Shown: in pieces, positions 1 through 6,128 of the stretch
Numbering within the stretch: position 1 is the stretch's first letter
Layout of the letters: every line of letters starts with the position of its first letter
NCBI GenBank assembly: GCA_020216655.1
Contig: JAIWNU010000205.1
Location: 1-6,614, forward strand
From: Treponema sp.
GTDB lineage: Bacteria > Spirochaetota > Spirochaetia > Treponematales > Breznakiellaceae
DNA: 6,614 nt
Reading direction: 5' to 3'
Made by a program: the position numbers and the translations under genes
The notes under the pieces: model-generated
Seen by the model: only the letters and a program-made list of their open reading frames with translations
Told to the model about the DNA's origin: nothing
Databases searched by the model: none

Positions 1-96
1 ATCCTGCTGCTTATCACGGGCTCCATAGGCTGGAAAAAATTGATACAGGAAGATTGTCTTGCCAAGGATGGCCCCATGTGCGAAGATGTGGCATAA
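1..96 (+). CDS. 3' end of an unidentified upstream gene (partial)
   Basis: Frame 1 is open from the window edge to a TAA at 94-96, giving 31 C-terminal residues: a short hydrophobic start (ILLLITG), then a polar tail with two cysteines ending in CEDVA. The protein cannot be identified from so little. The frame is chosen because it stops 6 bases before the antiporter start, the tight spacing seen elsewhere in this block. Of the other two frames, one stops early and the other runs into the antiporter as an overlapping shadow. If real, this gene is the upstream operon partner of the antiporter and may supply translational coupling to it. Confidence 0.45.
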   Translation: MLLLITGSIGWKKLIQEDCLAKDGPMCEDVA

Positions 97-102
97 TTAA
101 GT

Positions 103-1539
103 ATGCTGTTATTCATTTCTTTTCTCATCATATTGGCCATACTCTCTATGAAGGTGAGCGCCCGGCTGGGTTTGCCTCTCCTTATCGGTTTTATTTTGAT
201 CGGTATTTTGGTAGGGAGCGATGTACTCAATTGGTTTTATTTTGATAACGCGCTGCTCACTAAGCAAATTGCCGATATACTCCTTATTTTTATTATTTTT
301 GATGGGGGCTTCCGTATTCCGAGAAATGTGTTCCGCAGTGTGGCAGGCCCTTCGCTTACCCTTGCCACGCTGGGGGTTGCGCTGACTGCGGCTATATTGG
401 GGCTTCTCATCCATTTTATCCTGCGCCTCGATCTCGTGTATTCCCTCATGATTTCGTCTATTATATCTTCTACCGATGCCGCTGCGGTCTTTATGATTAC
501 CAACGCCAACCCGATAAAACCAAAATTGGCGGCCACTTTAAATGTAGAGTCCGCCGCCAATGACCCCATGGCCATACTGCTCACCGTTACCTTTATCCAA
601 ATTGCAACCCAGGCCTTTAGGTCCCCTGCCATCGCGGTACTATCCCTTATCTGGCAGTTTGTCGGCGGAGCGCTCTTAGGCTTTGTTTGTTATAAAATTT
701 CTGCCCTCTTTTTGCATTATTTACGGTCCGAAAACCGGGGAAGCTACAATGTCCTCATGATTGGTCTCATTCTCATGACCTACGGGATTGCGGATCTTGT
801 CAAGGCAAACGGCATTATCGCGGTGTTTTTTCTCGGTTTCTTTCTGGGTAACTACAATTTTCCGGCAAAACGAAGTGTCAGCAGCTTCCTTGAGAGCCTG
901 TCTACCATTTTTAATATAGCCCTCTTTATTATGCTGGGGCTATTAGCCTTTCCCCACCGCTTTGTGTATATCTGGAAAGAAGCGCTTATTATCGTCGCCC
1001 TTATGATGTTTATCGCCCGTCCTGCGGCGATTTTGCTTTCCACGATTCCATTCGGTTATAACTTTAAGGAAAAACTATTTCTCATGTGGGGCGGTATAAA
1101 AGGGGCAGTGCCCATAGTCCTTGCGACTTACCCTGCCGCCCAGGGTATGGATAGCAACGGCTTTATTTTTGACACCATATTTTTCGCCGTTTTCCTGTCC
1201 TGCATCATCCAGGGAACCACATTAGGCCCCCTCGCTAAACTGCTCAAGTTTACCGAACCGCGGAAACCGCCGCTTCCCCACAGCATAGAACTCCATTCTC
1301 TGCGCTCAAGCGATTATGATATGGTCGAGATTCCCGTGGAAGCCACATCGCCTTATAAAAACACCCCCATATCGAGCCTGAACCTTGATAAGGATATGCT
1401 GATTACTTCTATTGTGCGGGATGGAAACATCATTTTGCCCAAGGGAAATACGGTCATCAAGGAAAACGATATCCTGTTTTTTCTTGCTCCCCTTTCCAAG
1501 ATTGATGATATCAATCGCCTTGTTAACCTAAAAACCTAA
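103..1539 (+). CDS. nhaP2: Cation/proton antiporter, NhaP2 (CPA1) type with C-terminal TrkA-C domain
   Basis: An inner-membrane K+(Na+)/H+ antiporter, expected to exchange cytoplasmic cations for protons in pH and ion homeostasis. Residues 1 to about 380 are a chain of hydrophobic helices, roughly twelve, with the family's conserved blocks in order: FDGGFR (66-71), STDAAAVF (123-130), ESAANDPMA with the ion-site Asn153-Asp154 (149-157), GFFLGN (245-250), ARP (305-307) and GGIKGAVPIV (330-339). Residues about 405-475 form a TrkA-C/RCK-C domain, a likely ligand-sensing regulatory module. E. coli NhaP2 is about 100 residues longer and carries a further CorC/HlyC-type domain, which is absent here; the TAA follows directly on the RCK-C domain. 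The ATG is the only start that keeps the first membrane helix. It has no clear Shine-Dalgarno and sits 6 bases after the upstream stop, so coupling is likely. The exact ion preference (K+ or Na+) cannot be read from sequence. Confidence 0.9.
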   Translation: MLLFISFLIILAILSMKVSARLGLPLLIGFILIGILVGSDVLNWFYFDNALLTKQIADILLIFIIFDGGFRIPRNVFRSVAGPSLTLATLGVALTAAILGLLIHFILRLDLVYSLMISSIISSTDAAAVFMITNANPIKPKLAATLNVESAANDPMAILLTVTFIQIATQAFRSPAIAVLSLIWQFVGGALLGFVCYKISALFLHYLRSENRGSYNVLMIGLILMTYGIADLVKANGIIAVFFLGFFLGNYNFPAKRSVSSFLESLSTIFNIALFIMLGLLAFPHRFVYIWKEALIIVALMMFIARPAAILLSTIPFGYNFKEKLFLMWGGIKGAVPIVLATYPAAQGMDSNGFIFDTIFFAVFLSCIIQGTTLGPLAKLLKFTEPRKPPLPHSIELHSLRSSDYDMVEIPVEATSPYKNTPISSLNLDKDMLITSIVRDGNIILPKGNTVIKENDILFFLAPLSKIDDINRLVNLKT

Positions 1540-1551
1540 CTCGCTGTATCT

Positions 1552-1556
1552 GGAGG
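1552..1556 (+). promoter_or_regulatory. Shine-Dalgarno of the alcohol dehydrogenase
   Basis: GGAGG lies 7 bases before the ATG at 1564, inside the 24-base gap after the antiporter stop. It is the strongest ribosome binding site in the window and fixes the dehydrogenase start. It also suggests independent, efficient translation of this gene within the operon. Confidence 0.75.
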
Positions 1557-1563
1557 CTTAATT

Positions 1564-2760
1564 ATGCGTAATTTTACGTTTTATGTTCCAACCGAAGTTG
1601 AATTCGGTAAAGACACGGAAAACAAGGTTGCGAACCTGATAAAAAAGCATGGCGGCAGCCGGGTTCTTGTGGTATACGGCGGGGGCAGCGCTCAAAAGAG
1701 CGGACTCCTTGAAAGAATTTATAGCCGTCTTAAAGAAGGAGGGATCCCCTACGAAAGCATCGGTGGGGTAAAGCCGAATCCGACCCTGGCTCTCGCCCGG
1801 CAGGGGGTAGCCCAGGCCCTTGCGATGAAGGCTGATTTTATCCTTGCCGTCGGCGGGGGCAGCGTTATTGATACTGCCAAGGGTATAGCCCACGGAAACG
1901 CGAATCCCGGAACCGATATTTGGGACTTTTGGACCGGAAAGGTGAATCTTCGAAAGACCACCCCAGTCGGCGTGGTCCTTACCATCCCTGCTGCGGGGAG
2001 CGAAACGAGCGCTTCTGCGGTGCTGACCAATACAGAGATTGGCCAGAAACGGGGCCTCTCTTCTGAATTTAACCGGCCAGCCTTTGCCATCCTGAACCCG
2101 GAGCTGACCTTTACGCTGCCGGTCTACCAGGTGGCCTGCGGTATCACCGATATCCTCATGCATACCCTGGACCGCTATTTTGTTCCCGAAGAGGACAACG
2201 AAACAAGCGATGCCCTGGCGGAGGCCTTGCTCAGAACAGTTATCCGCAATGGCGCCAAGGCAATTAAAAACACCCATGACTACCAGGCCATGAGCGAACT
2301 TATGTGGTGCGGAAGTCTATCCCATAACACCATTACCGGCCTCGGGAGCAGGGGAGACTGGGCGGTGCATCAGCTGGGCCACGAACTGAGCGCAAAGTAC
2401 GACGTAGCCCACGGGGCGAGTCTTTCGGCCATGTGGAAATCCTGGGCGCACTATGTGTACCCAGTAAATCCTAGGCGTTTTGCCCGCTATGCCCGGGAGG
2501 TTTGGGGTTGCGGGGATATGGAGGATGATGAAAAGACAGCCCTAGCTGGAATTGATGCGACCGTGTCCTATTTTAAGTCCCTGGGTATGCCAACCAATTT
2601 CCAAGAACTGGGTATAGGCCCTTTACAGGATGTGGAGCTCGATGAACTGGCTTACCGCTGTACTTATTTCGGAGCCCGCACTATCGGTAACCTACTTGTA
2701 CTGGATCAGAATAAGATTCGGGACGTGTATGCCCTGGCTAATAAGGACGGGAGGTCTTAA
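1564..2760 (+). CDS. Iron/zinc-dependent alcohol dehydrogenase, butanol dehydrogenase/YqhD type
   Basis: A cytoplasmic group III alcohol dehydrogenase that interconverts aldehydes and alcohols with NAD(P)H, in fermentation or aldehyde detoxification. The N-terminal Rossmann-like half carries YGGGS (38-42), which matches the NADPH-contacting GGGS motif of YqhD, and GGGSVID (97-103) for the cofactor pyrophosphate. The C-terminal helical half supplies the metal ligands Asp196, His200, His269 and His283. All four sit exactly two residues later than Asp194, His198, His267 and His281 of E. coli YqhD, as I recall that enzyme. The 398-residue length is normal for the family (about 385-400) and nothing is missing. 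The start is set by GGAGG 7 bases upstream. It follows the antiporter by 24 bases and precedes the Mut7-C gene by 9. The true substrate (butanal, methylglyoxal or other short aldehyde) and the metal (Fe or Zn) cannot be told from sequence. Confidence 0.93.
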   Translation: MRNFTFYVPTEVEFGKDTENKVANLIKKHGGSRVLVVYGGGSAQKSGLLERIYSRLKEGGIPYESIGGVKPNPTLALARQGVAQALAMKADFILAVGGGSVIDTAKGIAHGNANPGTDIWDFWTGKVNLRKTTPVGVVLTIPAAGSETSASAVLTNTEIGQKRGLSSEFNRPAFAILNPELTFTLPVYQVACGITDILMHTLDRYFVPEEDNETSDALAEALLRTVIRNGAKAIKNTHDYQAMSELMWCGSLSHNTITGLGSRGDWAVHQLGHELSAKYDVAHGASLSAMWKSWAHYVYPVNPRRFARYAREVWGCGDMEDDEKTALAGIDATVSYFKSLGMPTNFQELGIGPLQDVELDELAYRCTYFGARTIGNLLVLDQNKIRDVYALANKDGRS

Positions 2761-2769
2761 GCGGTTCAG

Positions 2770-3246
2770 GTGATACACTTTATAGCCGATGTCCATCTGG
2801 GAAAATTGGCCCGCATCTTAAGGCTCCTCGGTTTTTCAGTCTATTACCGGAATAACTTAGAAGATGCGGAAATCGCAAACCTTGCATCTCAAGGGGATCT
2901 TGTGGTGCTTTCCCGGGACCGGGAGCTTTTAAAACGGCGCCTTATTAAAAAAAGTATCTATATTGCCTCGACCGATCCAATAGCTCAAACCGTTCAAGTA
3001 ATTTCTTCTCTGGGCCTTGAGGGTTCTATTCATCCCTTTACCCGCTGTTCCCTCTGCGGCTCTCCCCTCAGCCATACGGATAAATCGGCTGTTTATGAAC
3101 TTTTACCCCCTTCTGTGAGGGATAAATATGACACCTTTTATCAGTGCAGCTCCTGCGGCAAACTCTTTTGGAAGGGAGATCACTTTAGGACCATGAATAG
3201 GCTTTTCGAAAGGCTTGTAAGCAAGGGATTGCGCTTGCCGAACTAG
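2770..3246 (+). CDS. Mut7-C family protein: PIN-like predicted RNase with zinc ribbon
   Basis: A small soluble protein of 158 residues with the Mut7-C (formerly DUF82) architecture. Residues 1-85 are a PIN-like nuclease fold, with the typical opening IADVHLGKLARILRLLGF (Asp7 as likely acidic active-site residue) and the LSRDREL block (47-53) holding further acids. Residues 90-138 are a zinc ribbon with ligands Cys93, Cys96, Cys126 and Cys129, ending in the family-typical FWKGDH. The family takes its name from the C-terminal domain of C. elegans Mut-7 and is predicted to cut RNA; its bacterial role is not established. The start is GTG, chosen because the stop of the preceding gene is in the same frame 9 bases upstream and the protein then begins exactly at the domain edge. 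The nearest good Shine-Dalgarno (GGGAGG, 2749-2754) lies 15 bases upstream inside the dehydrogenase, which is too far for a normal site, so expression is probably low or coupled. Confidence 0.85.
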   Translation: MIHFIADVHLGKLARILRLLGFSVYYRNNLEDAEIANLASQGDLVVLSRDRELLKRRLIKKSIYIASTDPIAQTVQVISSLGLEGSIHPFTRCSLCGSPLSHTDKSAVYELLPPSVRDKYDTFYQCSSCGKLFWKGDHFRTMNRLFERLVSKGLRLPN

Positions 3247-3306
3247 TCTGCGCCCCAGAATTCGACATAGTACTGTACAAGTTGTTGTACAAGTTTCGCG
3301 CAGTCT
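3245..3306 (+). terminator. Possible terminator at the convergent gene junction
   Basis: An outer inverted repeat pairs AG-t-CTGCGC (3245-3253) with GCGCAG-t-CT (3298-3306): eight pairs with one T-T mismatch. It encloses a second perfect hairpin, TGTACAA-GTTG-TTGTACA (3274-3291). On the plus strand the outer stem is followed by a short T run (3306-3309), then ATT. On the minus strand no T run follows, so I assign it to the end of the plus-strand operon. The 44-base apical region is long for a classical intrinsic terminator, hence the low confidence. Confidence 0.35.
3274..3295. repeat. 10-bp direct repeat containing the palindrome TTGTACAA
   Basis: TGTACAAGTT occurs at 3274-3283 and again at 3286-3295, a 12-base period. 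The second copy lies within TTGTACAA (3285-3292), a perfect 8-bp palindrome, and the two copies also form a 7-bp hairpin. All of it sits in the 61-base gap between the converging genes. It may be part of the terminator structure or a protein-binding site; the sequence alone does not decide. Confidence 0.5.
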
Positions 3307-3307
3307 T

Positions 3308-4078
3308 TTATTCCAGTTTGATGAACCTTGCAACGTACATGGGACCCATACCACTCTCCGTATCAGGCAGGATGTGTCTGCCGAACTCGGTCTCTTCCCC
3401 TTCGGCAAAATCGGGCTTATCTATCTGCACCTGACTGCCGTATTTTTTTACAAGCCGCATGACAACTCCATCGTTTTCTTCGGGGGTAAGGGCGCAGGTG
3501 GAATAGACGAGGGAGCCACCCGGCGCGAGGAGCAAAAAAGCCCCTGAAAGGAGGGCCCATTGCCGCTGGCTTAAGGCTCGGGGGCGGTTCCGCGTCCATT
3601 GGGCCAGGGCTTTGGGATCGGCTATCACATGGCGCTCACTGGAACAGGGGGCGTCCAGGAGTATGGCGCGGAACCGCCCCCGCTCGGCCTCACGACGGGC
3701 GAGGGCCGCCGCATCAAAGCCGGATACGGTGACACGCTGCCGTTTTTCGACCGGCAAGTGGCGGTTAAGGACATCGACGAGGCGGCGCCGCCGGTCACTG
3801 GAAAGTTCATTGGAAAGGAGCCGCACCGATTCTCCCATGCGGCTTGCGATGACGAGGCTTTTTCCCCCCGGGGCGGCGCAGGCTTCAAGCACTTCTCCTG
3901 TTTCGGGGAGCCTGAGGGCTTCGGCGGCGAGGACCGACGCCCGGTCCAGGTAATAGGGCTCTGCAAGGCCGCAGCTGTATGCTACCGTATGGCTATCCTG
4001 GAGCAGGCTATTCCGCAGAATACCCCAGCGGCTTCCAAATATGGATTCATAATAGGTTTCAAAGTCCTTATTGTTCAT
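3308..4078 (-). CDS. RsmB/NOP2/Sun-family RNA m5C methyltransferase, short form
   Basis: A SAM-dependent RNA cytosine-C5 methyltransferase acting on rRNA or tRNA in the cytoplasm. Numbered from the ATG (256 residues): the SAM-binding motif I ACAAPGGK (66-73), motif IV DAPCSS (142-147) with Cys145, the cysteine that helps release product, and motif VI STCAL (193-197) with the nucleophile Cys195. Both catalytic cysteines are intact. It is much shorter than RsmB or RsmF (over 400 residues) and lacks their NusB-like or PUA-like RNA-binding domains. The YYLDRAS block (42-48) and the SERH after motif IV recall the mitochondrial NSUN4-type subgroup. The upstream TTG at 4081 is in frame, but the ATG at 4078 has AGGA 8 bases before it and is preferred. 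It lies 18 bases after the cobS stop on the same strand, so probably shares the cob transcript. The target nucleotide is unknown. The gene is locally very GC-rich (about 75% around 3661-3720 by hand count). Confidence 0.88.
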   Translation of the reverse strand: MNNKDFETYYESIFGSRWGILRNSLLQDSHTVAYSCGLAEPYYLDRASVLAAEALRLPETGEVLEACAAPGGKSLVIASRMGESVRLLSNELSSDRRRRLVDVLNRHLPVEKRQRVTVSGFDAAALARREAERGRFRAILLDAPCSSERHVIADPKALAQWTRNRPRALSQRQWALLSGAFLLLAPGGSLVYSTCALTPEENDGVVMRLVKKYGSQVQIDKPDFAEGEETEFGRHILPDTESGMGPMYVARFIKLE

Positions 4079-4086
4079 CAATCTGG

Positions 4087-4090
4087 TCCT
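4087..4090 (-). promoter_or_regulatory. Shine-Dalgarno of the RNA methyltransferase
   Basis: AGGA on the minus strand, 8 bases before the ATG at 4078 and 5 before the in-frame TTG at 4081. The spacing and codon type favour the ATG. It lies in the 18-base gap after the cobS stop. Confidence 0.5.
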
Positions 4091-4096
4091 GTAAAA

Positions 4097-5059
4097 TTAG
4101 CTGTGCTGCATCCATACAAAAAGTGTTAATAGGTAGAGGAGTTCCCCCAGTTCTATCGCAGCCCCCAGGCTGTCCCCGGTGTAGCCGCCAAGGCCTTTTT
4201 TATAAAGCCCGCCGATTGCAAGGCTGCTTGTTAGGGCCGAAAAGCAAGCAAGACATGCCGCAAAGAGGCAGTGCTGTAAAAAGGTAATAAGTTCCCAGCC
4301 GACGAAGCCGGCGGACTGCCAAAAGGCATCTCTCGGTATAAAGAGATTCATCCTGATTGGAGACTCTGGGGAGGCAAAAATAAAAAGTAAAAGCGGAACT
4401 GCAAGGTACAATGCCAGGGCCGCAAGAAAACCGAGCATGGCAAAACGAAGCCGGCTCCCCGCGGCAAGGGCTCCAAGTCCTTCCTGTTTTGCGGGCCTGT
4501 AGATAGCCGGTATGAGGGACCCAGCGGTTTTGCCTGCCAAAGGGAAAAGGAGGAGCAGGAAAAAGGGCGGAGAAAGCAAGATGCTATGGGAAGCGCGGCC
4601 CGCAAAGGCAGGAAATAAAAAGCTCATTATGCTGCTCAGGATAAAAAATTTAAGAGCTAAATAGGAAATTGCGGTAAATATTCCATACACACCGATCCGG
4701 GGATCCTTAAGAATCTGGAAACGCTTTTCCCGGTCAAAGGCGCCGAGAAAGGCATCCGCCGTATCAAGAAGACCATCGAAATGAAAAAGGTTAAAGGCGC
4801 TATATTGCAGCATCAGGGCTGTGAGCGCTGCGAGAGCCAAGTCCCTAAATAACCAAGCTCCTGCGGTAAATCCAAGGCCAAACAGCATGGACTGAAACAA
4901 GGCAGTTATGGGGAGATAAAAATCGAGCCGGGCGGCGCTGAAAGTAAACGGAAAGGGAAGGGGAAGGCGGCAGACCAGCGAAAGGCTCGATAAAAACCGG
5001 TCTACCGCACTCGGCGGGCTTTCCGTGCCAGGCTGAACATTAATATTTTTCTTCTTCAT
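4097..5059 (-). CDS. cobS: Adenosylcobinamide-GDP ribazoletransferase (cobalamin synthase)
   Basis: The last joining step of cobamide synthesis: adenosylcobinamide-GDP plus alpha-ribazole (or its phosphate) gives the cobamide (phosphate) and GMP, at the cytoplasmic membrane. The 320-residue product holds the acidic CobS signature FHFDGLLDTADAF (92-104), expected to bind Mg2+, then KDPRIGVYG (118-126) and the C-terminal GGYTGDSLGA (291-300). Between them lie several hydrophobic helices (about 45-90, 127-150, 160-182, 205-230 and 250-282). It is longer than most CobS proteins (about 250-270), owing to a polar 20-residue N-terminus and extra loops, notably about 230-250. The reading frame stays open far upstream, but that part lies inside cobT in another frame. 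The ATG at 5059 is the last one before the conserved core, so I take it. It overlaps the end of cobT by 20 bases and has only a poor Shine-Dalgarno, suggesting coupling to cobT. Confidence 0.92.
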   Translation of the reverse strand: MKKKNINVQPGTESPPSAVDRFLSSLSLVCRLPLPFPFTFSAARLDFYLPITALFQSMLFGLGFTAGAWLFRDLALAALTALMLQYSAFNLFHFDGLLDTADAFLGAFDREKRFQILKDPRIGVYGIFTAISYLALKFFILSSIMSFLFPAFAGRASHSILLSPPFFLLLLFPLAGKTAGSLIPAIYRPAKQEGLGALAAGSRLRFAMLGFLAALALYLAVPLLLFIFASPESPIRMNLFIPRDAFWQSAGFVGWELITFLQHCLFAACLACFSALTSSLAIGGLYKKGLGGYTGDSLGAAIELGELLYLLTLFVWMQHS

Positions 5060-6128
5060 GGCTGCTGTCTGATACACCGGCGCTTTCAAAGGACGCCATG
5101 GAATTGCTTGTTTTAACCGCCAGTTCAAGAATGTAACCGGCGAGGACCGCACCGGTGCCTTCCCCGAGGTGCATCCCCAGGTCCAGGATCGGTTCAAGAC
5201 CCATTGTCGCCAGGACTGGTCTGTGGCCCTTAACTTTGGAGAGGTGCCCCGCAAAAAGATAATCCGTAACGGTCTTGTCCATGCTATAGGCCATATAGGC
5301 TGCGCTCGTAACAGGAAAGCCATCGATCATGCAGCCAATCTTTCGGTTTCTGAGCCCCAGGATGAGTCCTGCCATCATGGCTAGGTCATAGCCTCCGACT
5401 TTTTGGAGTATGTCCCGGGGCGACGCGAAGGGCCGGTGTTTCTTCACTGCCTGGGCAATAACGTCCCGTTTGTGGTTAAGGGTTGCGCTGTCTATGCCGG
5501 TGCCGCGGTCCACCACTTCGTCCAGGGGAAAGCCGCTGGCCACGAGGAGGGCCGCAGCGGTGCTCGTGTTGCCGATACCCATGTCGCCGATAGCCACAAG
5601 CTCATAGCCCTGCTTTTCCGCATCTTCCGCAAGGCTTTCTCCCGCTGCAAGGGCTTCTTCCAGTTCTATTTCGGTCATGGCAGTTTGATGAAGAAAATTT
5701 GCAGTTCCGGCGCCGATCTTTTTGTTTAAAAAGCGCCGCCCCGGGGGGAGTACCTCGGCCAATTTGAGTACCGCCGCATCCTCCGCTGTAGTATCCGCCG
5801 CAACACCCGCATCCACCGCAACAAGGTCCCAGGAGGATGCCCCATCCGTGCCCGCTCCTCCCGCGAGGGCGTTGATGGCAGCCCCTCCCGAGAGGATGTT
5901 AAGGAGCATCTGGTAGGTGACTTCCTTGGGGTAAAGGGATACACCCTCGGCCGTTATTCCATGGTCTGCGGCAAACACATAGACCGCTTTTTTGCTTATC
6001 CGCGGGGGTACCCGTTCCTGCAGGGCCGCGAACTTGATGACCAGGTCTTCGAGCCGTCCGAGGCTTCCCCGGGGTTTTGTAAGATTATCCAGGTGTTTTT
6101 GCATGTGCTCTGCGATTGTGCCGTTCAT
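5040..6128 (-). CDS. cobT: Nicotinate-nucleotide--dimethylbenzimidazole phosphoribosyltransferase
   Basis: Cytoplasmic CobT transfers phosphoribose from nicotinate mononucleotide to the lower-ligand base, giving alpha-ribazole phosphate for CobS. The 362-residue protein matches the family throughout: LTKPRGSLGRLE (16-27), ADHGI (54-58), GDMGIGNTS (181-189), KVGGYDLAMMAG (243-254), IDGF (268-271) and HLGEGTGA (320-327). Glu323 corresponds to the catalytic Glu317 of Salmonella CobT. Position 182 is Asp where the Salmonella enzyme has Glu174 (GELGMANTT). A glycine-rich stretch (90-100, GGAGTDGASSW) looks like a small loop insertion before the VDAG strand. The ATG has GGAG 6 bases upstream and forms an ATGA overlap with the stop of the CbiR-like gene. 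The 3' end overlaps cobS by 20 bases. Which base it activates (dimethylbenzimidazole, another benzimidazole or adenine) cannot be read from sequence. Confidence 0.96.
   Translation of the reverse strand: MNGTIAEHMQKHLDNLTKPRGSLGRLEDLVIKFAALQERVPPRISKKAVYVFAADHGITAEGVSLYPKEVTYQMLLNILSGGAAINALAGGAGTDGASSWDLVAVDAGVAADTTAEDAAVLKLAEVLPPGRRFLNKKIGAGTANFLHQTAMTEIELEEALAAGESLAEDAEKQGYELVAIGDMGIGNTSTAAALLVASGFPLDEVVDRGTGIDSATLNHKRDVIAQAVKKHRPFASPRDILQKVGGYDLAMMAGLILGLRNRKIGCMIDGFPVTSAAYMAYSMDKTVTDYLFAGHLSKVKGHRPVLATMGLEPILDLGMHLGEGTGAVLAGYILELAVKTSNSMASFESAGVSDSSHEEEKY

Noticed and set aside
1..96. Tail of a PyrK-like electron-transfer subunit, suggested by a Cys followed by DGP
   Set aside because: The Cys-to-DGP spacing differs from PyrK and the iron-sulphur cysteine cluster is absent, so the resemblance is too weak to name the gene.
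54..245. 63-residue plus-strand frame over the antiporter start
   Set aside because: It overlaps the conserved first helices of the antiporter in another frame, begins at TTG and shows no domain.
4079..4081. TTG as start of the methyltransferase
   Set aside because: An ATG follows immediately with a better-spaced AGGA; the TTG would add only one residue.
3599..4129. Long plus-strand open frames (176 and 113 residues) opposite the methyltransferase
   Set aside because: They arise from the high GC of the gene on the other strand. Their translations are low-complexity and match no family, while the minus-strand frame carries all methyltransferase motifs.
5060..5323. Upstream extension of the cobS reading frame, making a 408-residue protein
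   Set aside because: The added 88 residues lie in the antisense-independent alternate frame of cobT, have no CobS similarity and are rich in Trp, Arg and Pro as in a shadow frame. CobT is conserved across the same bases.
5403..5729. 108-residue plus-strand frame opposite cobT
   Set aside because: It is a complement of conserved cobT codons, with no ribosome site and no recognisable domain.
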